Source: Novosphingobium sp. 9 (lineage in GTDB: Bacteria > Pseudomonadota > Alphaproteobacteria > Sphingomonadales > Sphingomonadaceae). From it: a stretch of DNA of 64,000 nucleotides. The stretch spans positions 891,501 to 955,500 of the forward strand of contig NZ_CP022708.1 in NCBI RefSeq assembly GCF_025340265.1, read 5' to 3'. A program made the position numbers and the translations under genes. The notes below the pieces were generated by a model. The model had not been told where the DNA came from. It saw only the letters and a list, made by a program, of their open reading frames with translations, and ran no database searches. Below, piece after piece: positions 26,391-34,981 of the stretch. Positions within the stretch are counted from its first letter, which is position 1. Each line of letters begins with the position of its first letter.

Positions 26391-26948
26391 TCAGCCGTGA
26401 TGTGCCTTCCATGCCTGCACGGCGGCCATCGTCTTTTCGATATGCGCCTGCGGGTTCATGTCGGTGTAGGCGAGCAGGATCTTGCCATCGGGTGCAATCA
26501 CGTAGGACGTGCGGTTCGACATCGCCTTCGGCGCGCCCTGCAGCATCACGTCATAGCGTGCGGCGATCTTCGCGCCCGGATCGGCGGCGACCGCGAACTT
26601 GTTGCGACATTCCGACTTCGAGAATTCGGCCACGCGCTCGACATTGCCTGCCGTTACCCCGATCACGCTCGCCCCCATCTGGTGGAACTTGTCGGTCGCC
26701 TCGGCGAACAGATGTGCCTCGATCGTGCAGCCCGACGTGAAAGCTGCCGGGAAGAAATAGAGCACGACGGGCCCCTTCTTCAGCGCCTTGTCGAGCGTCA
26801 CGTCGAACGGCTTGCCGGCGAGCGCTGCGTGCAGCGTGAAATCGGGCGCTTTGGCGCCCTGCGGCAGCGCGGCAAAGCTGGGGCTCGGCAGGGCAGCCAG
26901 CGAGAGGCCGAATGCCAGCGAGGCGGCGAGGGTCTTGCGAAACGTCAT
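26391..26948 (-). CDS. Periplasmic peroxiredoxin (AhpC/TSA-Bcp type)
   Basis: A 185-residue thiol peroxidase with a signal peptide (MTFRKTLAASLAFGLSLAAL, cleavage near SFAAL). The peroxidatic cysteine lies in FFPAAFTSGCTIEAH; a second cysteine in SKSECRNKF could be the resolving one. It would reduce hydrogen or organic peroxides in the periplasm. ATG 26948 has GGAG 9 bases upstream; a longer frame to 27401 is rejected. Periplasmic peroxiredoxins of this type are known partners of DsbD/ScsB-like reductases in Caulobacter, and such a reductase is the next gene. Confidence 0.9.
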   Translation of the reverse strand: MTFRKTLAASLAFGLSLAALPSPSFAALPQGAKAPDFTLHAALAGKPFDVTLDKALKKGPVVLYFFPAAFTSGCTIEAHLFAEATDKFHQMGASVIGVTAGNVERVAEFSKSECRNKFAVAADPGAKIAARYDVMLQGAPKAMSNRTSYVIAPDGKILLAYTDMNPQAHIEKTMAAVQAWKAHHG

Positions 26949-27252
26949 CTGCGATACTCCAGCGTGAACAAGTTGTGAAGCGCCGCCATCAGGCACGCTT
27001 ACCTGTCTATTCGCTTCATCCGCTCCAAAAGTTTCGCGAAAAAATGCAATGGGCGCGATTTTTTCGGGCGAGACCGAAAATGGAGATGGGCTTTGGCCGA
27101 TCAATCCAGCTGCGTCAGGCACATGGAAGTCGCGCGGCCCCTGCCCTCTTGCCCTCTTGCCCTTCGCCAACCTTGCGGTAGCAACGCAATCCATCGCAAG
27201 AGCGCCTGCAAAGCAAAGCGCCCTACGCACTCTACAAACGGACTTACAGGCG

Positions 27253-27642
27253 ATGGAATTTCTGTTCGAAATCCTCTTCCAGTTCATCGGCGAAATTGTG
27301 CTCCAGTTTCTGGTCGGCGTGTGCTTCGAACTGGGCCTGCGCGGTTTGGCACGGGTTCTGCGATGGGTGCCTACGCCGCCGATTGCAGCCGCGTGGATCA
27401 CGTTGGGCGGTGTCGCCGCAGGGGGAATCAGTTTGCTGATCCTACCGCATTCGGCCCTTCACGCACCGGTCCTGCGACTGGTCAATCTCGCGGTGACGCC
27501 CACTCTGGCAGGCGCGATGATGATGGGGCTGGGGCGTTTCCGAGCGAGGAAGGGGCAGGCGCTCGTCCGCCTCGACCGCTTTGGTTACGCGTTCCTGTTC
27601 GCCTTCGCGATGGCGCTGACGCGCTATAACTGGGCGATTTAG
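27253..27642 (+). CDS. Small inner-membrane protein, unknown function
   Basis: A 129-residue protein with three or four hydrophobic stretches (FLFEILFQFIGEIVLQFLVG, AAAWITLGGVAAGGISLLIL, AFLFAFAMALTRYNW). ATG 27253 follows CAGG. The upstream part of the same frame is not protein-like. No family recognised. It converges with the DUF1905 gene. Confidence 0.75.
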   Translation: MEFLFEILFQFIGEIVLQFLVGVCFELGLRGLARVLRWVPTPPIAAAWITLGGVAAGGISLLILPHSALHAPVLRLVNLAVTPTLAGAMMMGLGRFRARKGQALVRLDRFGYAFLFAFAMALTRYNWAI

Positions 27643-27691
27643 AGGTTGCGCGAAAAATTCGAGGCAGAAGCGACGATCCCGCGCTCCCCGG

Positions 27692-28024
27692 CTAATCCAA
27701 TTCCAGCACCACCGCCACCTCGTCTCCTTCTGCCAGGTCTTCTGCGGCGCGGACCGATCGCTTGACGGGCAACAGCCAGCCGCTCTCCTCGCTGCTCGGA
27801 AACACCGAGGTCACAAACTCGGTCTCACCGATCCGCGCCCTGACCTTGAGAGAACCGAACCCGCGCGAGACGCCCTCCAGCCGCCGCATCAGTGCCGTGG
27901 CGGAAAGCGCTTCGCCTCCCTCTCCGCCGATCGTCAGGAAATGCCAGGTGCCGCTGCCCGAACTGCCGGTCCAGCGCCACAAGGCGCCTGTGTGCATCAC
28001 GGTTTCGCTCACGGTATTGTTCAA
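27692..28024 (-). CDS. DUF1905 domain protein
   Basis: A protein of about 110 residues with the DUF1905 core: LWRWTGSSGSGTWHFLTI, ALMRRLEGVSRGFGSLKVRARIG and SSEESGWLLPVKRSVR. TTG 28024 overlaps the cyclophilin stop (TTGA), suggesting translational coupling; GTG 28012 and ATG 27997 are alternatives that leave the domain intact. Function of the family is unknown. Confidence 0.85.
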   Translation of the reverse strand: MNNTVSETVMHTGALWRWTGSSGSGTWHFLTIGGEGGEALSATALMRRLEGVSRGFGSLKVRARIGETEFVTSVFPSSEESGWLLPVKRSVRAAEDLAEGDEVAVVLELD

Positions 28025-29022
28025 TCCGCCGGAACCGGACGGATCGGCACCGGCACATTACAGGCATCCACCCCACCTGCCGGATGAATGTAGAACGCAT
28101 CCCTGCGGTTTGCGCGGGCATGGAGATAAGCGGTAAAGCTGCTGCTGTCGGTGGAGAGATATTCATAACCCGCAAGACCCGGCACATCGCTGCCGAGACG
28201 TACCGAGACAATCGGCGTACGCTCTGCCGCCGTCTTGTAGAAACCCATCTCTCCTGTCCCGCGCGGCAGCGAGGAAAGGTTTTCCATTCCGGCAATGATC
28301 CGCCCGACCAGCGCGATGTTGCGGTCCAGTTGGCGCGGCGCCTGTCCGATCACGGTGTAAAGCTCCGCCCCCGTGCCGGTATCCGGAGAGTTGTTGCGAC
28401 CGACGCCGACCATACCATAGCAGTGCAAGGGCCAGTTGTGCGCCTGCGCGCTCGGCTTGGCGAGCATGTCGCGCCCGACCGGCCAGCCCTTCCAGAACTG
28501 GGCGAGGCCATAGGGATCTTCAAGCGCATTGACCCAACCCCGGGCCGGATCGCGGATCGGCTGGGGCGTGACCGCCGGGACTTCGTATTGCGCCTCCGGC
28601 CCGATCATCAACCCCTTGGGCAACGGCTTCGCCTTGCCGGGCGTCTCGCCATCCGGATCGCCCCATTGCACGACGTAATTGTCCTGCACCCTCACCACCG
28701 CGATGCCATCGAACCAGTGCGCGGCGATCAGCTTGCGGATGTTGCCCACCCACCCTTGCGAAAACGGCGCGGGCATCAACTGTATCACCACCCGTCGCGC
28801 GTGCCCGGCAGCATCCGGCGCCAGGTCCATCACCATCAGGTCCGACGGAGCGATTCGCGCCCAATCCGCTGCCGGCGCCCCGGCAACGACGTCGTTGGGC
28901 GTTACCGGCTTGGAAGGTTGCTTCCCTCCTGGTGCCGCCAGCGCCAGCACCGGGGCCAGAAAGGCAAGCGAAACCGCAGCAGAACCGAGCTTCACGCGCG
29001 AATAAGAACAAGAGTTTGCCAT
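28021..29022 (-). CDS. Exported cyclophilin-type peptidyl-prolyl isomerase
   Basis: A 333-residue protein with a signal peptide (KLGSAAVSLAFLAPVLALAA). The cyclophilin core follows: HARRVVIQLMPAPFSQGWVGNIRKLIAAHWFDGIAVVRVQDNYVVQWGD and later HCYGMVGVGRNNSPDTGTGAELYTVIGQAPRQLDRNIALVGRI. Its fold is expanded by insertions typical of the proteobacterial periplasmic branch. It should assist folding of exported or outer-membrane proteins. The stop overlaps the DUF1905 start. Confidence 0.92.
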   Translation of the reverse strand: MANSCSYSRVKLGSAAVSLAFLAPVLALAAPGGKQPSKPVTPNDVVAGAPAADWARIAPSDLMVMDLAPDAAGHARRVVIQLMPAPFSQGWVGNIRKLIAAHWFDGIAVVRVQDNYVVQWGDPDGETPGKAKPLPKGLMIGPEAQYEVPAVTPQPIRDPARGWVNALEDPYGLAQFWKGWPVGRDMLAKPSAQAHNWPLHCYGMVGVGRNNSPDTGTGAELYTVIGQAPRQLDRNIALVGRIIAGMENLSSLPRGTGEMGFYKTAAERTPIVSVRLGSDVPGLAGYEYLSTDSSSFTAYLHARANRRDAFYIHPAGGVDACNVPVPIRPVPAD

Positions 29023-29095
29023 GAAGCGACGATGCCACGCGACAAGCGCTTGCGAAACCCCCGCACCACGATAGGGAGCCGCCTCCAGTGCATGC

Positions 29096-29186
29096 GGAGC
29101 GGTGGCCGAGTGGTCGAAGGCGCTCGCCTGGAAAGTGAGTATACGTCAAAAGCGTATCGAGGGTTCGAATCCCTCCCGCTCCGCCA
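29096..29186 (+). tRNA. tRNA-Ser (GGA anticodon)
   Basis: 91-nt type II tRNA. The acceptor stem is GGAGCGG / CCGCTCC, with discriminator G and encoded CCA. The anticodon loop contains GGA, and a long variable arm (TACG...CGTA) and T-arm GGGTTCGAATCCC are present. It is the attachment site of the prophage that begins immediately downstream. Confidence 0.96.
29161..29186. other. Likely attL core in the tRNA-Ser 3' end
   Basis: The integrase gene starts about 150 bases downstream of the tRNA and phage genes continue to the end of the window, the usual P4-integrase arrangement with crossover in the tRNA 3' half. The matching attR is outside the window, so the exact core is not defined. Confidence 0.5.
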
Positions 29187-29342
29187 TTTACTCATCCAAA
29201 CCAAGCTATAACGGTCCCAAAATCATAGATTTTCGGGCCTTTTTGCTGTATCCCTCGTCCATAGCTGTCCCGTTTTGTTCCTCCCCAGCCTCGGGGTATT
29301 GGGGGCAAAATGCGGGGTATCGAAATCGGAGGTAGGGGTATC

Positions 29343-30646
29343 GTGCTCACAGATCGGGAAGTGAAGAACGCCGCGCCGAGGGATAAGGCCTATAAGCTCG
29401 CGGATTCGGGCGGCCTGTTCCTTCATGTCGCAAAGACCGGGACGAAGACCTGGCGCATGAAGTTCCGGTTTCAGGGGGTAGAGCAACTGCTGACCTTTGG
29501 GCCATACCCCGAGGTAAAGCTGAGTGAGGCGCGCGACAAGCGCGACGATGCGCGGCGCCAGATCCGCGAGCATATCAATCCGGCTGGTGCCCGGCGGCGC
29601 GCGCAGGAAGCGAAGGAGCAGGAGAAGGCTGAGCTGGCCAAGCTCATTAACTTCGAAACCGCCGCGCGCGACTGGTTCGCCCTCCAAGCGCCGCGCTGGG
29701 CCCCGGTGCACGCGAACGACGTGATCACCAGCCTAGAGCGTGACGTGTTCCCTCGCTGGGCGCAAAGCCTCTGGTTTCCATCGACGCGCCAGCCGTGCTC
29801 AAGACGCTGCGCGAGGTCGAAGCCCGCGGATCGATAGAGACAGCCAAGCGCCTGCGTCAGCGCATCTCCTCGATCTACGCCTATGCGATTTCCGAGGGCA
29901 TCGTGTCGATGGATCCGGCCGCCGTTGTCGGCAAGGCGCTGAAGCCCCTGCCGAAGAAAGGTAAGCAGCCTGCGATCACCGATCCCGACGAGGCGCGCCA
30001 GGTGCTGATCGCTGCGGAGGCTTCCGGTGCATCGCCGGTGACGAAGCTTGCGTCGCGCTTGCTGGCGCTGACGCAGGCGCGCCCGGGCATGGTGCGCGGT
30101 GCAGAGTGGAGCGAGTTCGAGGGCATCGACTGGGAGGACAAAGCCTTCGGCCCCGCCCTTCCCCTCTGGCGCATCCCTGCCGCGCGCATGAAGCTGGTGA
30201 TGGACCTGAAGGACGAGCAGAGCTTCGAGCACCTCGTGCCGCTCTGCTGGCAGGCTGTCGACGTCCTGCGCGCCGTGCGCCGCCTCACCGGGCGCGGTCG
30301 GCTGGTCTTCCCCGGTCAGCGGCATAGCCATCGCCCGCTCAGCGAGAACGCGATCGGCTATCTCTACAACCGCGTTGGGTTCTTCGGCCGCCATGTGCCG
30401 CACGGCTGGCGCTCGTCCTTCTCCACGACGATGAACAGCATTGCCGTGAAGCAGAAGCGGATCGCCGATCCTGCCGTGATTGAACTTATGTTGGCGCACG
30501 TCCCGGAGAACAAGGTGAAGGCGGCCTATGACCGCGCCGGGCATATGGAGCGTCGGCGCGAACTGTCGCAGGAATGGGCCGATCTGCTCATGAAGAGCAT
30601 GGCCCCGGCGGACGAGCTGCTGGGCGGGGCTAGGCGGAATGGATAA
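29343..30646 (+). pseudogene. P4-type tyrosine integrase, frameshifted
   Basis: The first frame (29343-about 29752) encodes the DUF4102-type arm-binding start LTDREVKNAAPRDKAYKLAD and part of the core-binding domain. The second frame (about 29750-30646) continues it with the catalytic domain: Arg in QARPGMVRGAEW, HGWRSS, and the distal His and Tyr in LAHVPENKVKAAYDRAG. Restoring one base in the CCC run at 29750-29752 (CCCTCGCTGGG) joins them into about 434 residues, the normal length. As sequenced the enzyme is broken. GTG 29343 matches family starts; ATG 29310 is also possible. Confidence 0.88.
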
Positions 30647-30684
30647 GTTTCCGACACCATCAAATTTTTGCTCTCAGCTAGTTA

Positions 30685-31278
30685 TTATCTCGCCTTGTTC
30701 CATTCTCGAGCACGATCAATCTTGTCGAATTGGCCGGTAAGCCCCCAGTAAGCAAATTTGATTTTCCCAGGGCTCGAGAGTGGATGGCCTGATTTTTCCC
30801 AGCGGTTGTAGAGCGCTGCAAATTCGCAATATACCGAGCCCTTTTTAGCTTGGGCCCCCTCAATGAAATCACGCGAGTTCTCGAAATCAGTCATAAACTG
30901 GTTATGGAACCATCTTTTGTAGAAATCCTCGTCAAACAGCTTTCGACGAATACCTAGCGATGTCATCTCGTAGATGTTCAATTGCTGTAAAACAAGCTCA
31001 CGGTCTTGGTGATTTTCGACTGTGGCATCCAAAAGGCTCGCAATCTTGAACGGATCGCTGGGATCTTTGTCCCTACGGATTACTTTCTTAAAGTCGCCAT
31101 AGCGCTCTTGCGCGAAGCTATCCATCAGCGTCTTCATCACCATGTCTAAGGTTGCCCGGCGGCGATTGGCCGCTCGTGTATGCCGAAAAACGAGCAACGC
31201 AACGATTGCGGTCACAATAGCCGTACACGCCCCAACTGCCGGCGCGGCGTCCTTCCAGCTGGTCAGCAGCTCAAACAT
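30685..31278 (-). CDS. DUF4760-like membrane-anchored accessory protein
   Basis: A 197-residue protein with one N-terminal TM (AVGACTAIVTAIVALLVFRH) and a helical cytoplasmic domain (NRRRATLDMVMKTLMDSF...DRELVLQQLNIYEMTSLGIRRKLFDEDFYKRWF) of the DUF4760 kind. ATG 31278 has GGGGG 5 bases upstream. It is lower in GC than its neighbours and faces the integrase, the position of phage cargo genes; exclusion or defence is possible but not shown. A hairpin and a 14-codon frame precede it. Confidence 0.8.
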   Translation of the reverse strand: MFELLTSWKDAAPAVGACTAIVTAIVALLVFRHTRAANRRRATLDMVMKTLMDSFAQERYGDFKKVIRRDKDPSDPFKIASLLDATVENHQDRELVLQQLNIYEMTSLGIRRKLFDEDFYKRWFHNQFMTDFENSRDFIEGAQAKKGSVYCEFAALYNRWEKSGHPLSSPGKIKFAYWGLTGQFDKIDRAREWNKAR

Positions 31279-31297
31279 CTTACCCCCATACGAAAAA

Positions 31298-31322
31298 CGC
31301 CCCGGCTTATTAGGCCGAGGCG
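31298..31322 (-). terminator. Hairpin between the 14-codon frame and the DUF4760 gene
   Basis: CGCCCCGGC / GCCGAGGCG, 9-bp stem with one mismatch and a 7-nt loop, followed on the minus strand by TTTTT (AAAAA at 31293-31297). It looks like a terminator or attenuator. Confidence 0.65.
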
Positions 31323-31356
31323 TCCGCATCAAGATGCTTATTGTACGGGCTTAGGC

Positions 31357-31401
31357 TTAGTCGCCACCCCAGCCCTCGAATTTGGACGTCATCTTCAGCA
31401 T
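31357..31401 (-). CDS. 14-residue peptide, possible leader peptide
   Basis: Encodes MLKMTSKFEGWGGD with the strong ribosome-binding site AAGAGGAG 7 bases before the ATG (31401). A terminator-like hairpin follows 34 bases after the stop, and then the DUF4760 gene. The combination of strong initiation signal, tiny frame and terminator suggests a translated leader or an independent micro-peptide. Confidence 0.45.
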   Translation of the reverse strand: MLKMTSKFEGWGGD

Positions 31402-31826
31402 AGTCGGTCTCCTCTTACCGTTTGCCCAGCTTACCCGTAACAGGTGAATAAACACTGACTCTGTCACTCACCTGAAGACGGTATTGCTAAGGGAAAGCTA
31501 TGTATGGCCCTTGGATCTGTCAAACGCATTTATAGCAAGCACGTTCCCTGACTGTCTCTCCGATCAAGACACCCGCCAGGGTTGAAGTTGCATGTGAAGT
31601 CAGGCCCCAAGGTCCGAATCACCTTACGGCGCCAATAGCCACAACTCTCTACCCTTGCTAGTGCGCAAATTGCTCATCATGAAACGGTTTGCCGCCGCTT
31701 TGGCGCCCTTTGGTCAGAAGATTGCGGAAACACCTAACTCAACTCGCACAGGAGCAAACGTAGGGCGAACAAAGACTTCTCGGGACGATTATGGACGGAT
31801 TTCCCCTCCGAACTTCTCAATCCAAG
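31402..31826. other. A/T-richer non-coding stretch in the prophage
   Basis: No gene is supported. An inverted repeat CAGGTGA / TCACCTG (31441-31447 and 31468-31474) is present. It should hold the promoter of the leader peptide/DUF4760 unit. Confidence 0.4.
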
Positions 31827-32039
31827 CTACAAACTTGCCCGCCCTCGCCACCCCATAGGATCGGCCACCCAAGCATCGATATCGCTCTCATACCAAGCAA
31901 CCAGCCCTGCGCTGATCTTCTCCTGCGGAGGAAATGTCCCAGCCGCGATCCGGTTGTAGATCGTGGTGCGCGCGAGGCCGGTCCGTTTGGTGACGTCGCG
32001 CAGGCGAAGCAGGTTGTCCTTTCGGCGGTCGGTCGTCAT
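31827..32039 (-). CDS. AlpA-family HTH protein (excisionase-like)
   Basis: A 70-residue protein with the AlpA layout: LLRLRDVTKRTGLARTTIYNRIAAGTFPPQEKIS then AGLVAWYESDIDAWV. Such proteins regulate integrase genes and assist excision of P4-like elements. Its start overlaps the stop of the next upstream gene, so it ends the leftward early operon. Confidence 0.88.
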   Translation of the reverse strand: MTTDRRKDNLLRLRDVTKRTGLARTTIYNRIAAGTFPPQEKISAGLVAWYESDIDAWVADPMGWRGRASL

Positions 32040-32326
32040 TGCTCCAGCGCTTCCCCGAGATCATTGAGCCTCGAAATCATTTCGTTCGCGTCCCAGACTT
32101 CGTCATAGTCGTCGTCGTGCGAATTGCCGGATCGGTGGTATCGATAGACAGATCCCGCCTCCTCCTCGATCCGCTCCAGCCGCCGAACGTATTCCTTTTG
32201 TTCTCCATTCACTTCCTCAATTGCGGAGATGCGCGCCAGCAGCGCCTTCTCAAGCGGGGACAGATCTCCCGCCGCCCGAGCCTTCGCCAGCTCGACGGCG
32301 AGGTCGTGCTCGGTGGCGCTAATCAT
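32036..32326 (-). CDS. Phage hypothetical protein, coiled-coil
   Basis: A 96-residue, mostly helical charged protein (LSPLEKALLARISAIEEVNGEQKEYVRRLERIEEE) with an acidic C-terminal part. Overlaps the genes on both sides by a few bases. No family recognised. Confidence 0.7.
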   Translation of the reverse strand: MISATEHDLAVELAKARAAGDLSPLEKALLARISAIEEVNGEQKEYVRRLERIEEEAGSVYRYHRSGNSHDDDYDEVWDANEMISRLNDLGEALEQ

Positions 32327-32552
32327 CGCGCGTGGCCTTCGTGAATCGATTGCAGGCCTTCATTGTCTTCGGCTTGGAACCGGCTCGCATGCCCTCAATC
32401 CACACCGTGCAATCGGTCGTGTTAGCAATCCGTTTCGGGGCGCCATGGATGACTGTGGCTTCGGCTCGACGTAACTCGTCAGCGATGTCGCCAAACGCCG
32501 GCAAAAGCGCGTTGAGGGGCGTTGCGACCGCAATTGCGGCTTGGTTTGCCAT
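32319..32552 (-). CDS. Small phage hypothetical protein
   Basis: A 77-residue protein; MANQAAIAVATPLNALLPAFGDIADELRRAEATVIHG then a basic C-terminus. Stop overlaps the next gene's start, consistent with a packed operon. No family recognised. Confidence 0.65.
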   Translation of the reverse strand: MANQAAIAVATPLNALLPAFGDIADELRRAEATVIHGAPKRIANTTDCTVWIEGMRAGSKPKTMKACNRFTKATRDD

Positions 32553-32617
32553 TGGGTGATCCTTAAAATATTGAAAGGTATTGAATTTGTTGATCGTCGG
32601 TTGATGATGCTCGCACG

Positions 32618-32800
32618 ATGAGTAATGACAAGACGGCGACCATTCAGCGGTTTAAAAGTTGGGTAGTAATGGACCTCGGCTGGGCCGTTCGCGTGGGCGA
32701 AGGCACCTCGATGCAGACGATATTAATCTCGAGAGATATTCTCCCGACGGCGGCCAAGAAGCTTGCCCCCCTTGGAAGATATGATTGGCGACGCCAGTGA
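32618..32800 (+). CDS. Small phage hypothetical protein
   Basis: 60 codons, opposite in direction to the surrounding early operon. The ribosome-binding site is weak. The last 20 bases overlap the next small frame. No family recognised; a chance frame cannot be excluded. Confidence 0.4.
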   Translation: MSNDKTATIQRFKSWVVMDLGWAVRVGEGTSMQTILISRDILPTAAKKLAPLGRYDWRRQ

Positions 32801-32930
32801 CGCTCTGTTCGATGAAATTGAGCGCATGCTTCCCCAAAAATTGAAGGCGGCGCGCCCAGGTGCACCATATGCCGCCGTCGTTCGTGCAGAGAATCTGCGC
32901 GATTGGCCGCCACGGGACACGTCATACTAA
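32781..32930 (+). CDS. Small phage hypothetical protein
   Basis: 49 residues (MIGDASDALFDEIERMLPQ..., ending RDWPPRDTSY) with protein-like composition and GGAAG before the ATG. The stop overlaps the convergent stop of the ParB-like gene by 4 bases. No family recognised. Confidence 0.5.
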   Translation: MIGDASDALFDEIERMLPQKLKAARPGAPYAAVVRAENLRDWPPRDTSY

Positions 32931-34309
32931 ACAGCGTCACCGCGCCATGCTTGATCTCCGTCTGTTTCTGGCACTTCCTCGTAGGCCATCATCAGCGCAT
33001 CACGAATTGCGCTGGCGCGCGTATCGCCACCCCGCAGGCCGGTCAGGAAGCTGCCCCATTCTTCAGCAGTGTATCGCTTGAGCGCCTGGAGCAGCCGATC
33101 CGGATCAAACGCGGCTGGCGGAGATGCCAGAACCTTCACCAGACCAAGGAAGATGGAACCGGAATGGATCATCTTCTGCTGGGGAAAGGCTTCGGCCAGG
33201 TTTGTAAGCGCCGCCGACACAATGATGGCACCGTGCTTGCGCAGCGTTGTCGCGATCGAAGCCGTGAAGGCGATGTCTCCAGCGCTCCATGCCGCAACAG
33301 CGGTGTTGCGCGCGACGGTCAGGCCCGCATCGGTAACGAGCTGCTGGATCTCCAAAGCATCAGCATCTGATGCAGCCAGTGCGGCATGAAAGTCGTCCAG
33401 CCGGTTCATCGGCTTGCGTGCTCGATTCATGGCAACGAACATCGCGGCCTCGTCGGCGACGCTGCCGTAGACACCGACGCAGCACGGCAGGAACGGGATA
33501 TCGCCGCGCAGCTTGGCCGCAGCCAGCCGGTGCTGCCCATCGATCACCCATAGCGATCCGTCATCGCGCTTGGACACGACCAGCGGCAGACACATGCGCC
33601 AGTCCCAGCCGTTCGCAATCCGCTTGATGAGCGCCATGCTCGCCCCGTTGTCGGTCGAGCGCTGATAGCTGTCGTCAAGGTTCAACTCGGCAGGGTTACG
33701 GTTCTCGACCGAAGGCGGATTTCCCTTGGCGACTGGCCACCTTTTGGGGGTGGTGCTCTGAGCGGTGACCAGCCGGGCAGAAACCGCAGATTTCTGTGGC
33801 TTTTGGGTGGTGATCTCGCGCTTCCCCGGCGGGGTGATGCGGGTGAGTTCCTTTTGCTCCGAATCCACCTTTCCAATCGCAGATTTCTGCGCTTCTGGAG
33901 TCGATTTCCTCAGCGATTCAGGCGCGCGCAAATCCATGGCACGGATACGGCGCGAAATGTCGTCGGTATCGTCGTCGCGCGGAGCGACTTCGGCCTCCAG
34001 TGACCGGATTGGCTTGATGCCCTTAGCCTCCGGTACCGCGCCGTAAGCGCCGCTCTCCTTGGCCTCCAGATCTGCCAGGAGCGCACGCGCTTCGGCTGGA
34101 TGGCATGTGTAAAGATCGCCATTACGATCCACTACGATATTGCCCACCAGGACGCGTGACTGCACTTTTTTGTCACCGACGCGGGTGTGCATGACGAACG
34201 TGCCGTTGGCGTCGCGCTTGCCGACCATCTTCGGCTTGATCCATTCGGGGATCGTGTTGGACCCCTTGTTGATCCATGAGGGCGGCAGAGCGGTCACTGG
34301 CGCCTCCAC
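32927..34309 (-). CDS. ParB/sulfiredoxin-fold phage protein (DUF6551-like)
   Basis: A 460-residue protein. The N-terminal 200 residues are basic and poorly conserved. The middle holds a ParB-N-like motif, LWVIDGQHRLAAAKLRGD, preceded by DDSYQRSTDNGASMALIKRIANGWDW, typical of ParB-like nuclease/CTPase folds. The C-terminal part (FVAMNRARKPMNRLDDFHAAL) is helical. Phage copies may act in regulation, DNA modification or partition. It is in the leftward early operon under CI control by position. The biochemical role is unknown. Confidence 0.75.
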   Translation of the reverse strand: MEAPVTALPPSWINKGSNTIPEWIKPKMVGKRDANGTFVMHTRVGDKKVQSRVLVGNIVVDRNGDLYTCHPAEARALLADLEAKESGAYGAVPEAKGIKPIRSLEAEVAPRDDDTDDISRRIRAMDLRAPESLRKSTPEAQKSAIGKVDSEQKELTRITPPGKREITTQKPQKSAVSARLVTAQSTTPKRWPVAKGNPPSVENRNPAELNLDDSYQRSTDNGASMALIKRIANGWDWRMCLPLVVSKRDDGSLWVIDGQHRLAAAKLRGDIPFLPCCVGVYGSVADEAAMFVAMNRARKPMNRLDDFHAALAASDADALEIQQLVTDAGLTVARNTAVAAWSAGDIAFTASIATTLRKHGAIIVSAALTNLAEAFPQQKMIHSGSIFLGLVKVLASPPAAFDPDRLLQALKRYTAEEWGSFLTGLRGGDTRASAIRDALMMAYEEVPETDGDQAWRGDAV

Positions 34310-34614
34310 TGCGCCCGACGGCGCTTCGGCTTGAGCGAGCCCGCCACGACGATGCGCACGGCGGCCGGAAGCCCAGGCGTGTCCATCAGCTCGGCAAGCA
34401 GCGTCGTCGCGCAGTCGCTATCCGCGCAGCCGATCTCGGGATGGAACCACGGGTGCAGCGTACCGTCGGTGCCGATCGAGACGCCGCCGTTGATCTTGTT
34501 CCATGCGAGGAGCCAGCTTTCGGCCAGCAGCGGCGAGGCCGGGGGGCACGACCCCGCCACTGCTGACACTCCCGCTCGGGGGGCGGCGGGAACTGGATTG
34601 AGGGGCGCGGTCAT
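34294..34614 (-). CDS. Phage hypothetical protein
   Basis: 106 residues; Pro/Ala-rich N-terminus, then LLAWNKINGGVSIGTDGTLHPWFHPEIGCADSDC and a basic tail. Overlaps the ParB-like gene by 16 bases and the upstream gene by 4. No family recognised. Confidence 0.65.
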   Translation of the reverse strand: MTAPLNPVPAAPRAGVSAVAGSCPPASPLLAESWLLAWNKINGGVSIGTDGTLHPWFHPEIGCADSDCATTLLAELMDTPGLPAAVRIVVAGSLKPKRRRAQWRRQ

Positions 34615-34979
34615 GCTGCGATGCTTCCGTTGCTCAGCAAGCGCTGGCCCAGATCGCAGGACTGGAGATCGGCATAGATGCCGTGCCAGAATGCGGTATC
34701 TTGGGTGCCGTCATCGCAGAACTCACGCGTGCTGACCGCGAAGATCGAACCGCCCGGCTCGTGGCCATGCTGCTCCAGAATCTCGACGTACAGCTTCACG
34801 ATCAGGTCGCCCAACTGCTGAACGCGGGTCTGCATCAGACCGAAGAAGCGCGCGCCATGAAGCGCATGCTGAACCGTGTCGTCGATGTCGCAAGTCTCGG
34901 TTGCGTCCATCCATGCGATGTACGACGCGCGCCACGCCTCGAAGGCGGCTGCCATGGTCGGGGAAATGACAGTATCCAT
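34611..34979 (-). CDS. Phage hypothetical protein
   Basis: 122 residues, mixed alpha/beta composition (MAAAFEAWRASYIAWMDATETCDIDD). GTG 34985 is an alternative start that overlaps the upstream stop. Middle of the leftward early operon. No family recognised. Confidence 0.65.
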   Translation of the reverse strand: MDTVISPTMAAAFEAWRASYIAWMDATETCDIDDTVQHALHGARFFGLMQTRVQQLGDLIVKLYVEILEQHGHEPGGSIFAVSTREFCDDGTQDTAFWHGIYADLQSCDLGQRLLSNGSIAA

Positions 34980-34981
34980 GG

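Noticed and set aside
31441..31474. CRISPR-like repeat
   Set aside because: Only one inverted pair, no direct repeats or spacers; no CRISPR array exists in the window.
32644..32940. 98-codon minus-strand frame
   Set aside because: Opposes the better-looking small plus-strand frames; no start signal.
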